Shown: in pieces, positions 52,056 to 61,214 of the stretch
Layout: each line of letters begins with the position of its first letter
How positions within the stretch are numbered: position 1 is the stretch's first letter
From: Streptosporangium brasiliense
Lineage (GTDB): Bacteria > Actinomycetota > Actinomycetes > Streptosporangiales > Streptosporangiaceae
Direction of reading: 5' to 3'
DNA length: 64,000 nt
NCBI RefSeq assembly: GCF_030811595.1
Contig: NZ_JAUSRB010000002.1
Coordinates: 6,882,001 to 6,946,000, forward strand
Notes under the pieces: model-generated
Databases searched by the model: none
Seen by the model: only the letters and a program-made list of their open reading frames with translations
What the model was told of the DNA's origin: nothing
Made by a program: the position numbers and the translations under genes

Positions 52056-54133
52056 GCGGCGGCTCCGAACGTAGGGTCGATGCGGTATCCGGCCGGCGGC
52101 TCCGCGCCGATCAGATGGCGGGTGAGGAAGTCCCACTGGCGGCGCAGCACGTGTGCTTCGGCGTGCAGGTAGCCGTGGGCGGCGTTGGGGACCATGAGCA
52201 TCTCGAAGTCGGCGTCGGCCTCGACCAGCGCGTTGACCAGGCGCAGCGACAGGCCGGGATGGCAGTTGTCGTCCATCTCGCCGAAGATGATCAGCAGCTT
52301 GCCGGCGAGCCTGCTGGCGTGCGGCAGCATCGAGCCGGCGGCGTAGTCCTGCGGCGGCGGCCCCTGGTAGGTCTCGCCCCAGATCGCGTAGTAACCGTCG
52401 TGCTCGTAGTCGCCCGCCGAGGCCACCCCCACGCGGAAGAAGCCGGGATGGGTCAGCATCGCCCTGGCCGTCGCAGCGCCGCCGCCGGAGTGCCCGATGA
52501 CCCCCACCCGCTCCAGGTCGAGGTAGGGCCGCTCGGCGGCCAGCTGGGTGATCGCCGCCACGTGGTCCTCCAACCCCGCCGACACCGCGGGGTCGCCGTA
52601 GGAGACGTCCTGGAAGGCTTTCCCCCGGTACGGCGTGCCGCGCCCGTCGAGCACCACGACCGCCATGCCGAGCGCGGCCAGCGAGGGCGCGCCGCCCGCG
52701 GGATCGAGCAGCCAGGGGTCGAGCGTGTACCCGCGCAGGGTGGTGCGGAGCTGCCGGGCGATCTGCGGCCCGTTGTAGATCGAGTCGAGGATGGGGTACC
52801 GCCTGCCCGGGTCGAAGTCGCCGGGCAGGAACAGCAGGCCGTGGAGGTCGGTGACGCCGTCGGCGGCCTTGGCGGTGAAGCGCTCGGGCGCCCGCCATCC
52901 GGCCTTCTCCAGCAGGGTCAGGTCGGCCCGCTCCAGCTCCATGACGACCGCTCCCGTCGTGTCGCGCAGCACGGTGACGCTCGGCGTGCCGGGCGTGGCG
53001 TAGGTGTCGACCAGCCAGCGCCCGTCGGAGGAGACGTGCACGTGGTGGTCGCCGTCCTCGGGGGTGAGCACGGTGACCCCGCCGCCGTCGAGGTCGGCCC
53101 GGCACAGACGGCGGTCGTAGGGGTTCGAGCCGTGCCCGCCCGACAGGAACAGCACCTGCCTGGCCGTCCAGTCGACCTGGAGCAGCTCGCGGACGAGCCA
53201 CTCGCCGGCGGTGACGGCGTTGCCGAGCTCGCCGCCCCTGTACAGGTAGAGGTGGCCCCAGCCCGAGCGGTCGGAGTACCACAGCACCTCGTCGCCGCGG
53301 GTGCGCACGAGCGGCGGCTCGACGATCGTCGGGGCGGTGTACATCACCGTCTCGGCGTGCTCCTCCTGGACGATCTCCGCCCGGCCCGTCCTGGCGTCGA
53401 CGCGGTAGAGCACGGCGCCCCGGTGGCCGCGCGTGCCGTACAGCATCCACAGCGTGTCGTCGTCCTCCCACCAGATCCGGCCCAGGTTGAGCGGGGCGTC
53501 GTGGGTGAAGGCCAGCGGCTCGACGGCGACGTCGACCCGCTCGCCCGTCTCCGCATCGAAGATCGCGTGCGTGAAGGTCGGCAGCGGGTCGCCGGGCATC
53601 TCGTAGTGCATCGTGTGCGCCAGCGGCCGGCCGCCCCCGGGAGGGCACGACTGCGTGATCGTCAGCGTGGGCACGTGCCGCTGGTCGACGCGGTGGGTGA
53701 TGAACCTGCGGCCGTCGGGCGCCCACGCCAGCAGCGGGGGTGTGGTCATCCCCTGCTGGGTGGCGACGATCGGCAGCCGGTTCTGGTCGCTCGGCAGGCC
53801 GTAGGCGTGTCCCGGTTCGCCGTCGTGGGTGAGGGGGGCGCCGTTCACCAGGAGGTCGCCGGCCTCGCAGGTGACCGTGAAGCGGCCGTCGGGCGAGGTC
53901 TGGGCGCCGGTGAGCTCGGGCGGGAGGGCCGGCTCGGCCGCCGGAGGGGTCGCCGGGCCCTCCACCCGCTCCTTCCGCTCCGGGAAGATCCGGACCTGGC
54001 GCGGGCCTTCGGACGTGCCGACCAGATACCAGAAGGAGTCCTCCTCCCAGACGGGCGTCACGGCCGAGCGGTGCACCAGCTTCGCCTCCTGCGAGACGTG
54101 CAGCGCCTCGGCGCGGCGATAGGCGTCGATCAT
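52052..54133 (-). CDS. S9-family prolyl oligopeptidase-like serine peptidase
   Basis: The product is 693 residues from ATG at 54133, in the ATGA overlap with the MFS gene. The N-terminal half is a propeller-type domain (SPDGRFTVTCEAGDLLVNGA, WEDDDTLWMLYGTRGHRGAV, VLWYSDRSGWGHLYLYRGGE). The C-terminal alpha/beta hydrolase domain has GVIGHSGGGAATA with the nucleophile, LLIIFGEMDDNCHPG with the Asp and PNAAHGYLHAEA with the His. It resembles DPP IV/acylaminoacyl-peptidase members that act on short peptides. There is no signal peptide. The operon context suggests processing of a peptide that is transported or made by the cell. Confidence 0.93.
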   Translation of the reverse strand: MIDAYRRAEALHVSQEAKLVHRSAVTPVWEEDSFWYLVGTSEGPRQVRIFPERKERVEGPATPPAAEPALPPELTGAQTSPDGRFTVTCEAGDLLVNGAPLTHDGEPGHAYGLPSDQNRLPIVATQQGMTTPPLLAWAPDGRRFITHRVDQRHVPTLTITQSCPPGGGRPLAHTMHYEMPGDPLPTFTHAIFDAETGERVDVAVEPLAFTHDAPLNLGRIWWEDDDTLWMLYGTRGHRGAVLYRVDARTGRAEIVQEEHAETVMYTAPTIVEPPLVRTRGDEVLWYSDRSGWGHLYLYRGGELGNAVTAGEWLVRELLQVDWTARQVLFLSGGHGSNPYDRRLCRADLDGGGVTVLTPEDGDHHVHVSSDGRWLVDTYATPGTPSVTVLRDTTGAVVMELERADLTLLEKAGWRAPERFTAKAADGVTDLHGLLFLPGDFDPGRRYPILDSIYNGPQIARQLRTTLRGYTLDPWLLDPAGGAPSLAALGMAVVVLDGRGTPYRGKAFQDVSYGDPAVSAGLEDHVAAITQLAAERPYLDLERVGVIGHSGGGAATARAMLTHPGFFRVGVASAGDYEHDGYYAIWGETYQGPPPQDYAAGSMLPHASRLAGKLLIIFGEMDDNCHPGLSLRLVNALVEADADFEMLMVPNAAHGYLHAEAHVLRRQWDFLTRHLIGAEPPAGYRIDPTFGAAA

Positions 54134-55524
54134 GTGGTCTCTCCGATCGCGTGGTCGATGAGGGCGTCGAGATCGCCCATGAGGGTCTTGCGGATGGTCG
54201 CGATGAACCACGACCCGAGGGCCGCGGGGACGAGCAGCAACAGCAGCGCGCCGCGCAGGTCGAGGAAGGCAGTGGCCAGGGCCAGCAGCCCCGCGCCCGC
54301 CAGGCCGCCGACCGCGACGATCAGCCCCAGCGCGGCCATGGCGTGCGGCCGGTCGGCGGGCCGGACGACTGAGAGGGCGCCGATGAACAGGCACGGCCCG
54401 ATCACCGCCAGGAACGCCTGGCCCAGCGCGAGCAGGGCCAGCAGCAGCCACAGCGCCGGCGCGACCGCGGACAGGGCGAACGCCGTGGCGGCCGCGGCCA
54501 GCGCCCCGCCCGACAGCGCCATGAACCGCGCCGGTCCCGCCCGGTAGGCCGCCTCCGCCCTGGCCCCGAAGGCGGCCAGCGCTGCGATCGACACCGCCGC
54601 GGCGGCACCGGTGAACAGCCCTCGCTGGCCGGGCGTGAGCGCGTACTCCTGCTCCAGCAGGGTCGAGACCACCACGCCGTACGGCGCGGCCAGCGCCCCT
54701 ATCGCGGTGAATCCCACGCACATCCGGCGGATGGTCGGGACGCGCAGGGTCCGCACGAGCGCCGCCCCGAAGCCGGTCGTCCCCTCGTCCGCGGCCGGCG
54801 CGGGGGCACCCGACCTGGCCTGGAGCTCGGCCACGTCCCAGCGGCCCAGAACCGGCTCGCGCAACCGCAGCGCGTACAGGCAGGCCGCCAGCGACAGCCC
54901 GCCGAGCGTCGCGAACACCGCCCGCCAGTCCATGCCGAGCCACGACACCAGCGCCGCGACGACCAGCGGCCCCAGGACGCCGGCCAGCGGCGACGAGGCG
55001 GAGTACAGCGACATCACCCGTATGCGGGCGGGCGGTGGGTAGGCGTCCACGAGCAGCGGCGGATGCAGCACCGCCACCGTGCCGGTGGTGGCCCCGTTGA
55101 CCAGCATGAGCGCGGCCAGCGAGAGCGGTCCTGCCACCGACCCGGTGAACAGCGTGGTCAGGCTCCAGGCGAACCCGGTGCCGACCGCCAGCCGTACCCG
55201 GTGGGGGTAGCGGCGCAGCAGCGCGGCCACCGCGAACGGAGCGAGCCCCGCCGCCACGCCCTGGGCGGCCACGATTCCCGACAGCGAGCCCGCGTCCATC
55301 CCGAGCGAGGCGGCGATCTCGGGTGCCAGCACGCCGAACACCTGGGTCTGGAAGCTGTCCACGACGGCCAGCACGGTCATCGCGACCAGGAACGACAGGC
55401 CGGTGCCGTGCTCCCTGAGCGTGCGCAGCAGAGGAGCGGTGTCGCCCTCCCTGCCGGTGACGCCCAGGACCGCGCGTGCGTCCTGCCTGCTCAAGGAGGC
55501 GTGTTCGCCTGGAAGATCGTTCAC
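54130..55524 (-). CDS. MFS transporter
   Basis: The product is 464 residues from ATG at 55524. Twelve hydrophobic helices are visible. The first is GLSFLVAMTVLAVVDSFQTQ, and the central loop carries RWDVAELQARSGAP. It is followed by YGVVVSTLLEQEYALTPGQR and ends LGSWFIATIRKTLMGD. No drug-exporter signature is decisive. Its stop overlaps the peptidase start by four bases. It heads the operon and is divergent (131 bp between starts) from the histidine kinase gene. Confidence 0.92.
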   Translation of the reverse strand: MNDLPGEHASLSRQDARAVLGVTGREGDTAPLLRTLREHGTGLSFLVAMTVLAVVDSFQTQVFGVLAPEIAASLGMDAGSLSGIVAAQGVAAGLAPFAVAALLRRYPHRVRLAVGTGFAWSLTTLFTGSVAGPLSLAALMLVNGATTGTVAVLHPPLLVDAYPPPARIRVMSLYSASSPLAGVLGPLVVAALVSWLGMDWRAVFATLGGLSLAACLYALRLREPVLGRWDVAELQARSGAPAPAADEGTTGFGAALVRTLRVPTIRRMCVGFTAIGALAAPYGVVVSTLLEQEYALTPGQRGLFTGAAAAVSIAALAAFGARAEAAYRAGPARFMALSGGALAAAATAFALSAVAPALWLLLALLALGQAFLAVIGPCLFIGALSVVRPADRPHAMAALGLIVAVGGLAGAGLLALATAFLDLRGALLLLLVPAALGSWFIATIRKTLMGDLDALIDHAIGETT

Positions 55525-55655
55525 GCATCGAGGATCACGCGGTACGGCACGCGCGCACGAGCGCCGAACGGGGGCTTCCCCGTGGCGATCGTAGGCGATG
55601 GCACCCTACTTTCGTCGGATCCGGCCCGCCCATGCGGATCGGTAGCGTGTGCGGT

Positions 55656-56795
55656 ATGAACGCGCGGGTCAGAAGGCTGTCGGGGGACGTCGCGCTCGCC
55701 GTGGCCGTGGGCGTGGTGGGCGTCGGCAGCGATCTGGCCATCAGCGGCGCGGTGCCCATGGCGCTGGTGCCCGACGTGCCGTGGCAGGGGCTGTGGGTGC
55801 AGGTCGCGGGTGCGGCCGCGCTGCTGGGGCGGCGGCGCTTCCCCCTCGCGGTGGCGCTGGCGATGATCCCGCTCGGCTTCATCGAGGTGCCGGTGGCCAT
55901 GCCGTTCGCGCTGTACGCGCTCGGCGCCCACCGCGGCGATCGGCGGCTGCTCGTGGCGGTGACCGGGCTGGCGCTGCTCGTGCTGACCCACCTGTGGGAG
56001 GCCGCCGATCTCGCCACGGCCCTGCACCTCATCGCGATCTGCGGCCTGGTGGTCATCCCCGCGACGCTGCTCGGCCTCTACGCCGACAGTCAGCGGCGGC
56101 TCAACACGGCGCTCGCCGAGCGGGCCGAACGGGCCGAACGCGAGCAGCGACTGCTGGTCGAGCAGGCCAGGGCGGAGGAGCGCACCCGGCTCGCCCGCGA
56201 GATGCACGACGTCGTCACCCACCACGTCAGCCTGATGGTGCTGCAGGCGGGGTCCCTTCGGATGGCCGCGCCGTCGCCCGAGGTGCGCGACGCGGCCGAG
56301 GAACTACGCGCCACGGGCCGGCGCGCGCTCGGGGAACTGCGCGAGGTCGTCGGCGTGCTGCACGACCGGCAGCCCGCCGACCTCGCCCCGCCGCCGACCC
56401 TGCTCGACGTCACCCGCCTGGTCGCCGATTCGGGGCTGCCGGTGTCGCTGAGCCAGGACGAGCAGATCGAGGTGTCGGCCCCGCTCGGCCGTACCGCCTA
56501 CCGGGTGGTGCAGGAGGCGCTGACCAACGCGCGCAAGCACGCGCCGGGCGCACGGGTCTCCGTCCGCCTGAGCCACCACGACGGCGGGGTCCGCGTCGAG
56601 GTGCGCAACCGCGCGGCGGACCCGGCGCCCGCCGATCCCCTGCGCCTCGGCCTGCCGCCGTCCGGCACCGGGCTGCTCGGCCTGCGGCAGCGGGTGGAGC
56701 TGGTCGGCGGCGCCTTCACCGCCGGCCCGACCGAGACCGGCGGATTCGAAGTGCTGGCGACACTGCCGGGAAAGGGAAGGGGAAGCGCCCGATGA
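55656..56795 (+). CDS. NarL-type sensor histidine kinase
   Basis: The product is 379 residues from ATG at 55656. Four to five membrane helices span about 10-140. The HisKA_3 dimerisation domain follows, with the phospho-His in LAREMHDVVTHHVSLMVLQA near 190. The HATPase has VVQEALTNARKHAPGARVSV and the G-box GTGLLGLRQRVELVGGAFTA. The extracytoplasmic loops are short, suggesting a membrane-embedded stimulus. TGA overlaps the response-regulator ATG. It is divergent from the MFS-peptidase-hydrolase operon, its likely target. Confidence 0.95.
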   Translation: MNARVRRLSGDVALAVAVGVVGVGSDLAISGAVPMALVPDVPWQGLWVQVAGAAALLGRRRFPLAVALAMIPLGFIEVPVAMPFALYALGAHRGDRRLLVAVTGLALLVLTHLWEAADLATALHLIAICGLVVIPATLLGLYADSQRRLNTALAERAERAEREQRLLVEQARAEERTRLAREMHDVVTHHVSLMVLQAGSLRMAAPSPEVRDAAEELRATGRRALGELREVVGVLHDRQPADLAPPPTLLDVTRLVADSGLPVSLSQDEQIEVSAPLGRTAYRVVQEALTNARKHAPGARVSVRLSHHDGGVRVEVRNRAADPAPADPLRLGLPPSGTGLLGLRQRVELVGGAFTAGPTETGGFEVLATLPGKGRGSAR

Positions 56796-57445
56796 TCAGG
56801 ATCCTGCTCGTGGACGACGAACGGATGGTCTGCGCCCACCTGCGGGCGATCCTGTCCCGCGCCGACGATCTCGAGGTGGTGGGCGAGGCGCACGACGGCG
56901 CCGAGGCGATCGAGGCGATCGTCCGGCTGGCGCCGGACGTCGTGCTGATGGACATCAGGATGCCCGGCGTCGACGGCCTGGCCGCGGCCGAACGCGCCTG
57001 CCGGCTGCCCCACCCGCCGAAGATCATCATGCTCACCACCTTCGACCTGGACGAGTACGCGGTCAGGGCGCTGCGCGCGGGCGCGGTCGGCTTCCTGCTC
57101 AAGGACACCGACCCCGAGGATCTGACCGGCATCGTCAGGGTCGCCGCCGACGGGCACGCCGTCGTCTCGCCCGAACTGACCAGGCGCCTGGTGTCGGCCT
57201 TCGCGCCCGGCGAGCCCGCCAGGCGCGCCGCCAGGGCGCTGGTGGACGGGCTGACCGAGCGCGAGACCGAGGTGCTGGTCTGCCTGGCGGAAGGGCTGTC
57301 CAACTCCCAGACGGGCAGCCGGTTGTTCCTGAGCGAGACGACGGTCAAGGGATACGTGTCACGGCTGCTCGGCAAGCTCGGCTGCACCAACCGCACCCAG
57401 GCCGCGCTGCTGGCCTACGACGCCGGCCTGGTCAGCCGAGCCTGA
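56792..57445 (+). CDS. NarL/LuxR-type response regulator
   Basis: The product is 217 residues from ATG at 56792 (ATGA overlap with the kinase). The receiver has the acidic pair in LLVDDERMV, the phospho-Asp in VVLMDIRMPGVDG, Thr in IIMLTTFD and Lys in GFLLKDTDPEDL. The C-terminal LuxR HTH is LTERETEVLVCLAEGLSNSQ, SETTVKGYVSRLLGKLG. All key residues are present. It converges with the beta-lactamase-fold gene starting at 58719. Confidence 0.97.
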   Translation: MIRILLVDDERMVCAHLRAILSRADDLEVVGEAHDGAEAIEAIVRLAPDVVLMDIRMPGVDGLAAAERACRLPHPPKIIMLTTFDLDEYAVRALRAGAVGFLLKDTDPEDLTGIVRVAADGHAVVSPELTRRLVSAFAPGEPARRAARALVDGLTERETEVLVCLAEGLSNSQTGSRLFLSETTVKGYVSRLLGKLGCTNRTQAALLAYDAGLVSRA

Positions 57446-57447
57446 GC

Positions 57448-58719
57448 TCAGACGACCCTGCGGGCGGCGAAGCCGCCGCTGACCAGGCGCACCGCCCGCC
57501 CGTCCCTGACCACGAACGCCAGATCCCAGCCCCGCCCGCCGGACAGGTCCTGCTCGGGCAGGAACCGGTGCTCGTCCAGCGGCAGCAGCGCCACCGGCGG
57601 GCTGAGCGCGCCCGAGGCCACGTCCTCCAGCGTGACGGTCAGCACCCCGTCCACCGCGGTCACTTCGTAGCGCAGGTCGCAGGCGGCGTACCGGCCCTCG
57701 TACGGCCCCGCGTCGGCCGTGAGCCGCGTGACGGGCTCCACGTCGGCGGGCCGAGCCCCCAGCACCTCGGCGGCCACGGCGACGGCCAGCGGATAGCCCG
57801 CGTGCGGGCTGTTACACACCACCGCGACGACCACGCCGGTGGAGGGCACCCACAGCAGCGTCGACGAGCCGCCGAGATTGGTGCCGCTGTGGCCGAGCAC
57901 GGTCGTCCCGCCAAAGTCGCGCTGGTAGGGCCCCAGACACCAGCTGTCGGCGAACCTCCTGGTCGGCAGCGACACCTGCGGCACCTGCATGGCGGCGCAC
58001 GCCTCGGCCGACAACACGCCGGCGCCCGCCCGGACGAACAGCTCGCCGAACCTGGCCAGATCGGCGGCCGTCGAGCACAGCGTGCTGCCCGCCGGCCCCG
58101 AGGCGCGCGAGAACGTCCACGGCCGCACCACCGAGCCGTCGGGCGCGTGCCCCACGGCGACCCTGTGATAGGGCAGCTCCTCCCACAACGTCAGGCACTC
58201 GCGCAGCCCGAGCGGCTCGAAGACCCTGCGCCGCAACGCCTCGTCCCAGCTCGCCCCGGTCAGCCGGGCGACCAGCGCGCCGGAGACGACGGTGGAGGCG
58301 TTGCTGTAGGAGTAGCCGTCGCCCGGGGCGAACAGCATCTCCATGCCGGCCAGCGTCGCCAGGTAGTCGGCCGGGTCGTCGTAGTGCCCGTTGTCGATCC
58401 CGCTGCTCATGGACAGCAGGTGGCGCGCGGTCACCGACGCGGTGGCGGCGCCGTCCGACAGCCGCAGCTCCGGCAGGTGGCGCACGACCGGCTCGTCCAG
58501 GTCCAGCAGCCCGTCGTCGACCAGAGTCATCGCCAGCACCGCGGTGTGCAGCTTGGTCGTCGAGCCGATCTGGATCAGCGTGCGCGGGTCCATCGGCAGG
58601 CCCAGCTCGGCGTTGGCGACCCCGGTGGCGGCCTCGCACAACTCGCCGTCGGCGAGCACGGCGACCTGCGCGCCGGTGACGCCCATCCGGCGGGCGGCCT
58701 CGGTCAGCATCTCTTCCAT
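57448..58719 (-). CDS. Beta-lactamase-fold serine hydrolase
   Basis: The product is 423 residues from ATG at 58719; a longer frame exists to 58788 but looks non-coding. Motifs are S-x-x-K in QIGSTTKLHTAVL, Tyr-Ser-Asn in GYSYSNASTVVSG and His-Ser-Gly in VLGHSGTNLGGSS, so it is catalytically complete. A C-terminal beta-barrel-like domain (YEGRYAACDLRYEVTAVDGV) follows. There is no signal peptide. It ends three bases from the response-regulator stop on the other strand and is the second such hydrolase flanking this two-component system. Confidence 0.9.
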   Translation of the reverse strand: MEEMLTEAARRMGVTGAQVAVLADGELCEAATGVANAELGLPMDPRTLIQIGSTTKLHTAVLAMTLVDDGLLDLDEPVVRHLPELRLSDGAATASVTARHLLSMSSGIDNGHYDDPADYLATLAGMEMLFAPGDGYSYSNASTVVSGALVARLTGASWDEALRRRVFEPLGLRECLTLWEELPYHRVAVGHAPDGSVVRPWTFSRASGPAGSTLCSTAADLARFGELFVRAGAGVLSAEACAAMQVPQVSLPTRRFADSWCLGPYQRDFGGTTVLGHSGTNLGGSSTLLWVPSTGVVVAVVCNSPHAGYPLAVAVAAEVLGARPADVEPVTRLTADAGPYEGRYAACDLRYEVTAVDGVLTVTLEDVASGALSPPVALLPLDEHRFLPEQDLSGGRGWDLAFVVRDGRAVRLVSGGFAARRVV

Positions 58720-58815
58720 GGCGACCGAGTCTCGGCCGCCCGCCCCTCCCCCATCAAGGCAATGGCGGGCGCAGCCCACCTTCGCCACGGCAGGACCGTA
58801 CTTTGGTGTGGCCTT

Positions 58816-58975
58816 TCAGAAGCCGAACTGGGCGAAAGGCCGCCCGTCGCCGATCTCCCGCAGTGCCGCCGCCGGGTAGTCGACCATGCCGTCGGGCAGC
58901 CGGTTCAGCGGATGCCACTCCAGCGCGTCGCACTTGCCCGGCTCGGCGGATCCTCGCCAGCACTCGGGTGTCCGG
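58816..58975 (-). pseudogene. NUDIX hydrolase C-terminal remnant
   Basis: The minus-strand frame reads EPGKCDALEWHPLNRLPDGM then YPAAALREIGDGRPFAQFGF to the TGA at 58816-58818. This is the usual end of actinobacterial NUDIX proteins. The NUDIX box itself is absent. Confidence 0.65.
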
Positions 58976-59329
58976 CAAGAGATCAAGTCTCACCGAACCC
59001 AGGGCGGTTCACTCACCGCCCGGATGGGTTCCCTGCGACTTCCCCAGCGGAGGCGGGGACGAATTGCATCGCTTCCTGGAGGGCGCCCGCAGCCGCGACG
59101 AGACCGCTCTAGCCGTCATCCCCCTGGGCGACGGGGCTGACGACACCCCTCGATCCGCACTGATGCGGGACGGCGCCTCGTTCTACCACCTGCACAGCTT
59201 GACGGCCCGGACGCTGCTGGAGCGCCACTCAGAACTGCCCTGTGCTGTCTGCTCTTTGCTCTCACGGGTGATCCCCTGGTCAAGAGCCTTGTCTGCGGCA
59301 CCCGCCCAGGGGATGCCGTCGATCACGGC
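58976..59329. other. Gap with no recognised gene
   Basis: The plus strand near 59050-59230 has one protein-like stretch (HRFLEGARSRDETALAVIPL, MRDGASFYHLHSLTARTLLE) without a start or recognised family. Otherwise nothing. Confidence 0.3.
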
Positions 59330-59812
59330 TCAGCGCGTGTCAACCACGACCTGCCGGATCAGCTTGACGGGCTCTTCGCCCGGTTCCTTCCGGAATCCGT
59401 CGGCGTCACACACGGTGTACGGTCCCATGAGCCGTGTGCCGGCAGTGCTGGCCAGGTACCACCGGCCGCCGACCAGCGCCAGCCGGTAGTACGGATCCTG
59501 GGGGTCGACATCGACGAGGGATGGATCGACGCCACACAAAACGTCGACGCCGTGTCGCTCTCCCATGTGCTCTGCGACGCGGAGGTCAGGGTACGGCCCA
59601 AGTCCACAGTCGTATCCGCCCAGCACATCCAAGGAAAGCGGCCACGCCGGATCTTCGTTGCCCACCAGGCGTATCCACAGGTCTCCCATATTGTCCGGAA
59701 TATCGGCGTCGTCCGGCTGAACCACCAACTGCAGGCCAGGCGGGATCAATTCCACGAATGTGGCAACCACGTCGGCAACGGTGAGTGCCCGTGACACGGT
59801 GATACTGAACAT
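59330..59812 (-). CDS. Hypothetical protein
   Basis: The product is 160 residues from ATG at 59812 (MFSITVSRALTVADVVATFV); a GTG three codons earlier is also possible. Alpha/beta soluble protein with LWIRLVGNEDPAWPLSLDVL, GGYDCGLGPYPDLRVAEHMG and VDPQDPYYRLALVGGRWYLA. The family is not recognised. The acidic character and isolation next to ISs are compatible with an orphan immunity-type protein, but that is speculation. The frame is intact. Confidence 0.6.
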   Translation of the reverse strand: MFSITVSRALTVADVVATFVELIPPGLQLVVQPDDADIPDNMGDLWIRLVGNEDPAWPLSLDVLGGYDCGLGPYPDLRVAEHMGERHGVDVLCGVDPSLVDVDPQDPYYRLALVGGRWYLASTAGTRLMGPYTVCDADGFRKEPGEEPVKLIRQVVVDTR

Positions 59813-59975
59813 GACCGTCACATAACCATGCGGGGCAACTGTCACGAGCTGTATTCGATATCTGTGTGGCAGGCGAGCGTGTTCCCCGGTCAGGTACCGC
59901 AGACAAGATCGAAGGGCATGCGTAGGGCTATCGCCAGGGCGAACGTTGCCTGATGCGGCACTAGTGCTGCGTTCC

Positions 59976-61108
59976 TCAAAGCAGGTAGACGAACTTGCGG
60001 CGCAGGATCCGGGGCCGTGGCGGTGGTCGCCCCCAGATCCAGGGCTGGGCGTGGGCGTTGAGCTGGGCGGTGGCAAGGGCGACCGCGTGGGCGATCTCGA
60101 CGGCGTCGGCGAAGGTCTGCCCGGCGAACGCCGCCTTGCGTAGCAGTCGCCACCAGCCCTCGGCCAGGTTCAGCCAGCACGCCTTGACCGGGATGAACAC
60201 CTGACGGATCCGCGGGTGACGGACCAGCCATTGGCCGACCTTCCAGCTGAAGTGGCTGGACAGGTTGTCGGTGATGACGACGATCGCGCCACGCCGGTTG
60301 GCTTTTGCGATGCGGGCCAGCAACTGGATCCAGCCGTCGCTGTTGCGTGAGGGCGCGCAGAAGGTGAGCTCGGTGCCGTCACGGATGCGCAGCGCGCCGT
60401 AGACCCAGGTCTTGTCGGTGCCGCGTGAATACTCCAACCTGGCTTTGATCCGGTGCCCGTCGGGAGACCAGGCGGGCGCGGGTGCGAAGGTGCGCGGGGT
60501 CACCGGCCCCAGCTCGTCGGCGCAGATCACCGTGGTCGCGGCCGGCGGCTGGGTGTAGAGGCCGATGATCGTGGCTCTTTTGGGGCGAAGTCCGGATCGG
60601 TCGATTCGGTCCAGGAGCGGGTGTGTCGCCAGCGGACCTTCTCCGCTCGCAGGATCCGGCGGACCTGGCTGCGCGCGATGACGATGCCCTGCGCGCGGGC
60701 GGCGGCGGTCAGGCTGTCCAGCGTCCACTGCGCCGGGCCGCTGTCGTCGGTGGCGGCCAGGTCGCCGGCCGCGTCGCGGGTCAGGCGTCCGGGCGGGGTC
60801 GAGCGCGCCAACGCGATGAGCTGTCCGCGTTCGACCTCGGTGATCCGTGGTTTGCGACCCGTCCCGGGCCGGTCGCCCAGTCCGGCCAGGCCCTCGGCGT
60901 TGAATCGCTCGATCCGCTCGCGCACGGTCTGCATGTGACAGCCGAGCTTGGCCGCGATGGCGCTGGTGCGCAGGCCCTGCCAGCTGAACACGATCATCTG
61001 CGCTCTCATGATCCAGTCGGCCGGGGCATGACGGGCACCGGCCAGCTTGCGGATCTGCCGGTCCTCCTCGGCGTCCACCGGCGGACGCGCGTACAGCAGT
61101 TTCGGCAT
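59976..61108 (-). CDS. IS630-family transposase expressed through a -1 frameshift
   Basis: The first frame starts at ATG 61108 (MPKLLYARPPVDAEEDRQIR). It holds the HTH domains (AIAAKLGCHMQTVRERIERF, VRRILRAEKVRWRHTRSWTE) and runs through DFAPK. A -1 slip at CCCAAAA (60578-60584) moves into RATIIGLYTQPPAATTVICA. This second part supplies the DDE residues: Asp in VICADELGP, Asp in VVITDNLSSHFSWK and Glu in CWLNLAEGWWRLLRK. The joined protein is about 377 residues, normal for the family. The slip site makes programmed frameshifting more likely than a mutation. Confidence 0.85.
60578..60584 (-). other. -1 frameshift heptamer C CCA AAA
   Basis: In the zero frame the codons are GCC CCA AAA GAG; slipping back one base gives CCC AAA with full re-pairing and continues AGA GCC ACG into the DDE domain. 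The pattern X-XXY-YYZ is met. Confidence 0.7.
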
Positions 61109-61214
61109 GGCAATCCCCCCTGAGACCATCATCACCCCAGGTCGATAGGGATCTCCACTCCCATTCAGGAATGGAGCACTAGGGGTTGACCCAGACGCTC
61201 CGACCGAACTTATA

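Larger units (their letters stand above)
59964..61179 (-). mobile_element. IS630-family element flanked by TA
   Basis: Left GTGCTGCGTTCCT and right (reverse complement) GTGCTCCATTCCT form imperfect inverted repeats. Each end is flanked by TA (59962-59963 and 61180-61181), the IS630 target. The 1216-bp element contains one transposase gene in two overlapping frames. Confidence 0.85.

Noticed and set aside
50736-53726. 996-codon minus-strand ORF across the peptidase and serine hydrolase genes
   Set aside because: Only its last part is the real hydrolase; the first half is a shifted frame of the S9 peptidase with Arg/Pro-rich composition.
52115-54547. 810-codon plus-strand ORF opposite the peptidase gene
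   Set aside because: It is antisense to a complete S9 peptidase with intact triad and has no recognisable domain.
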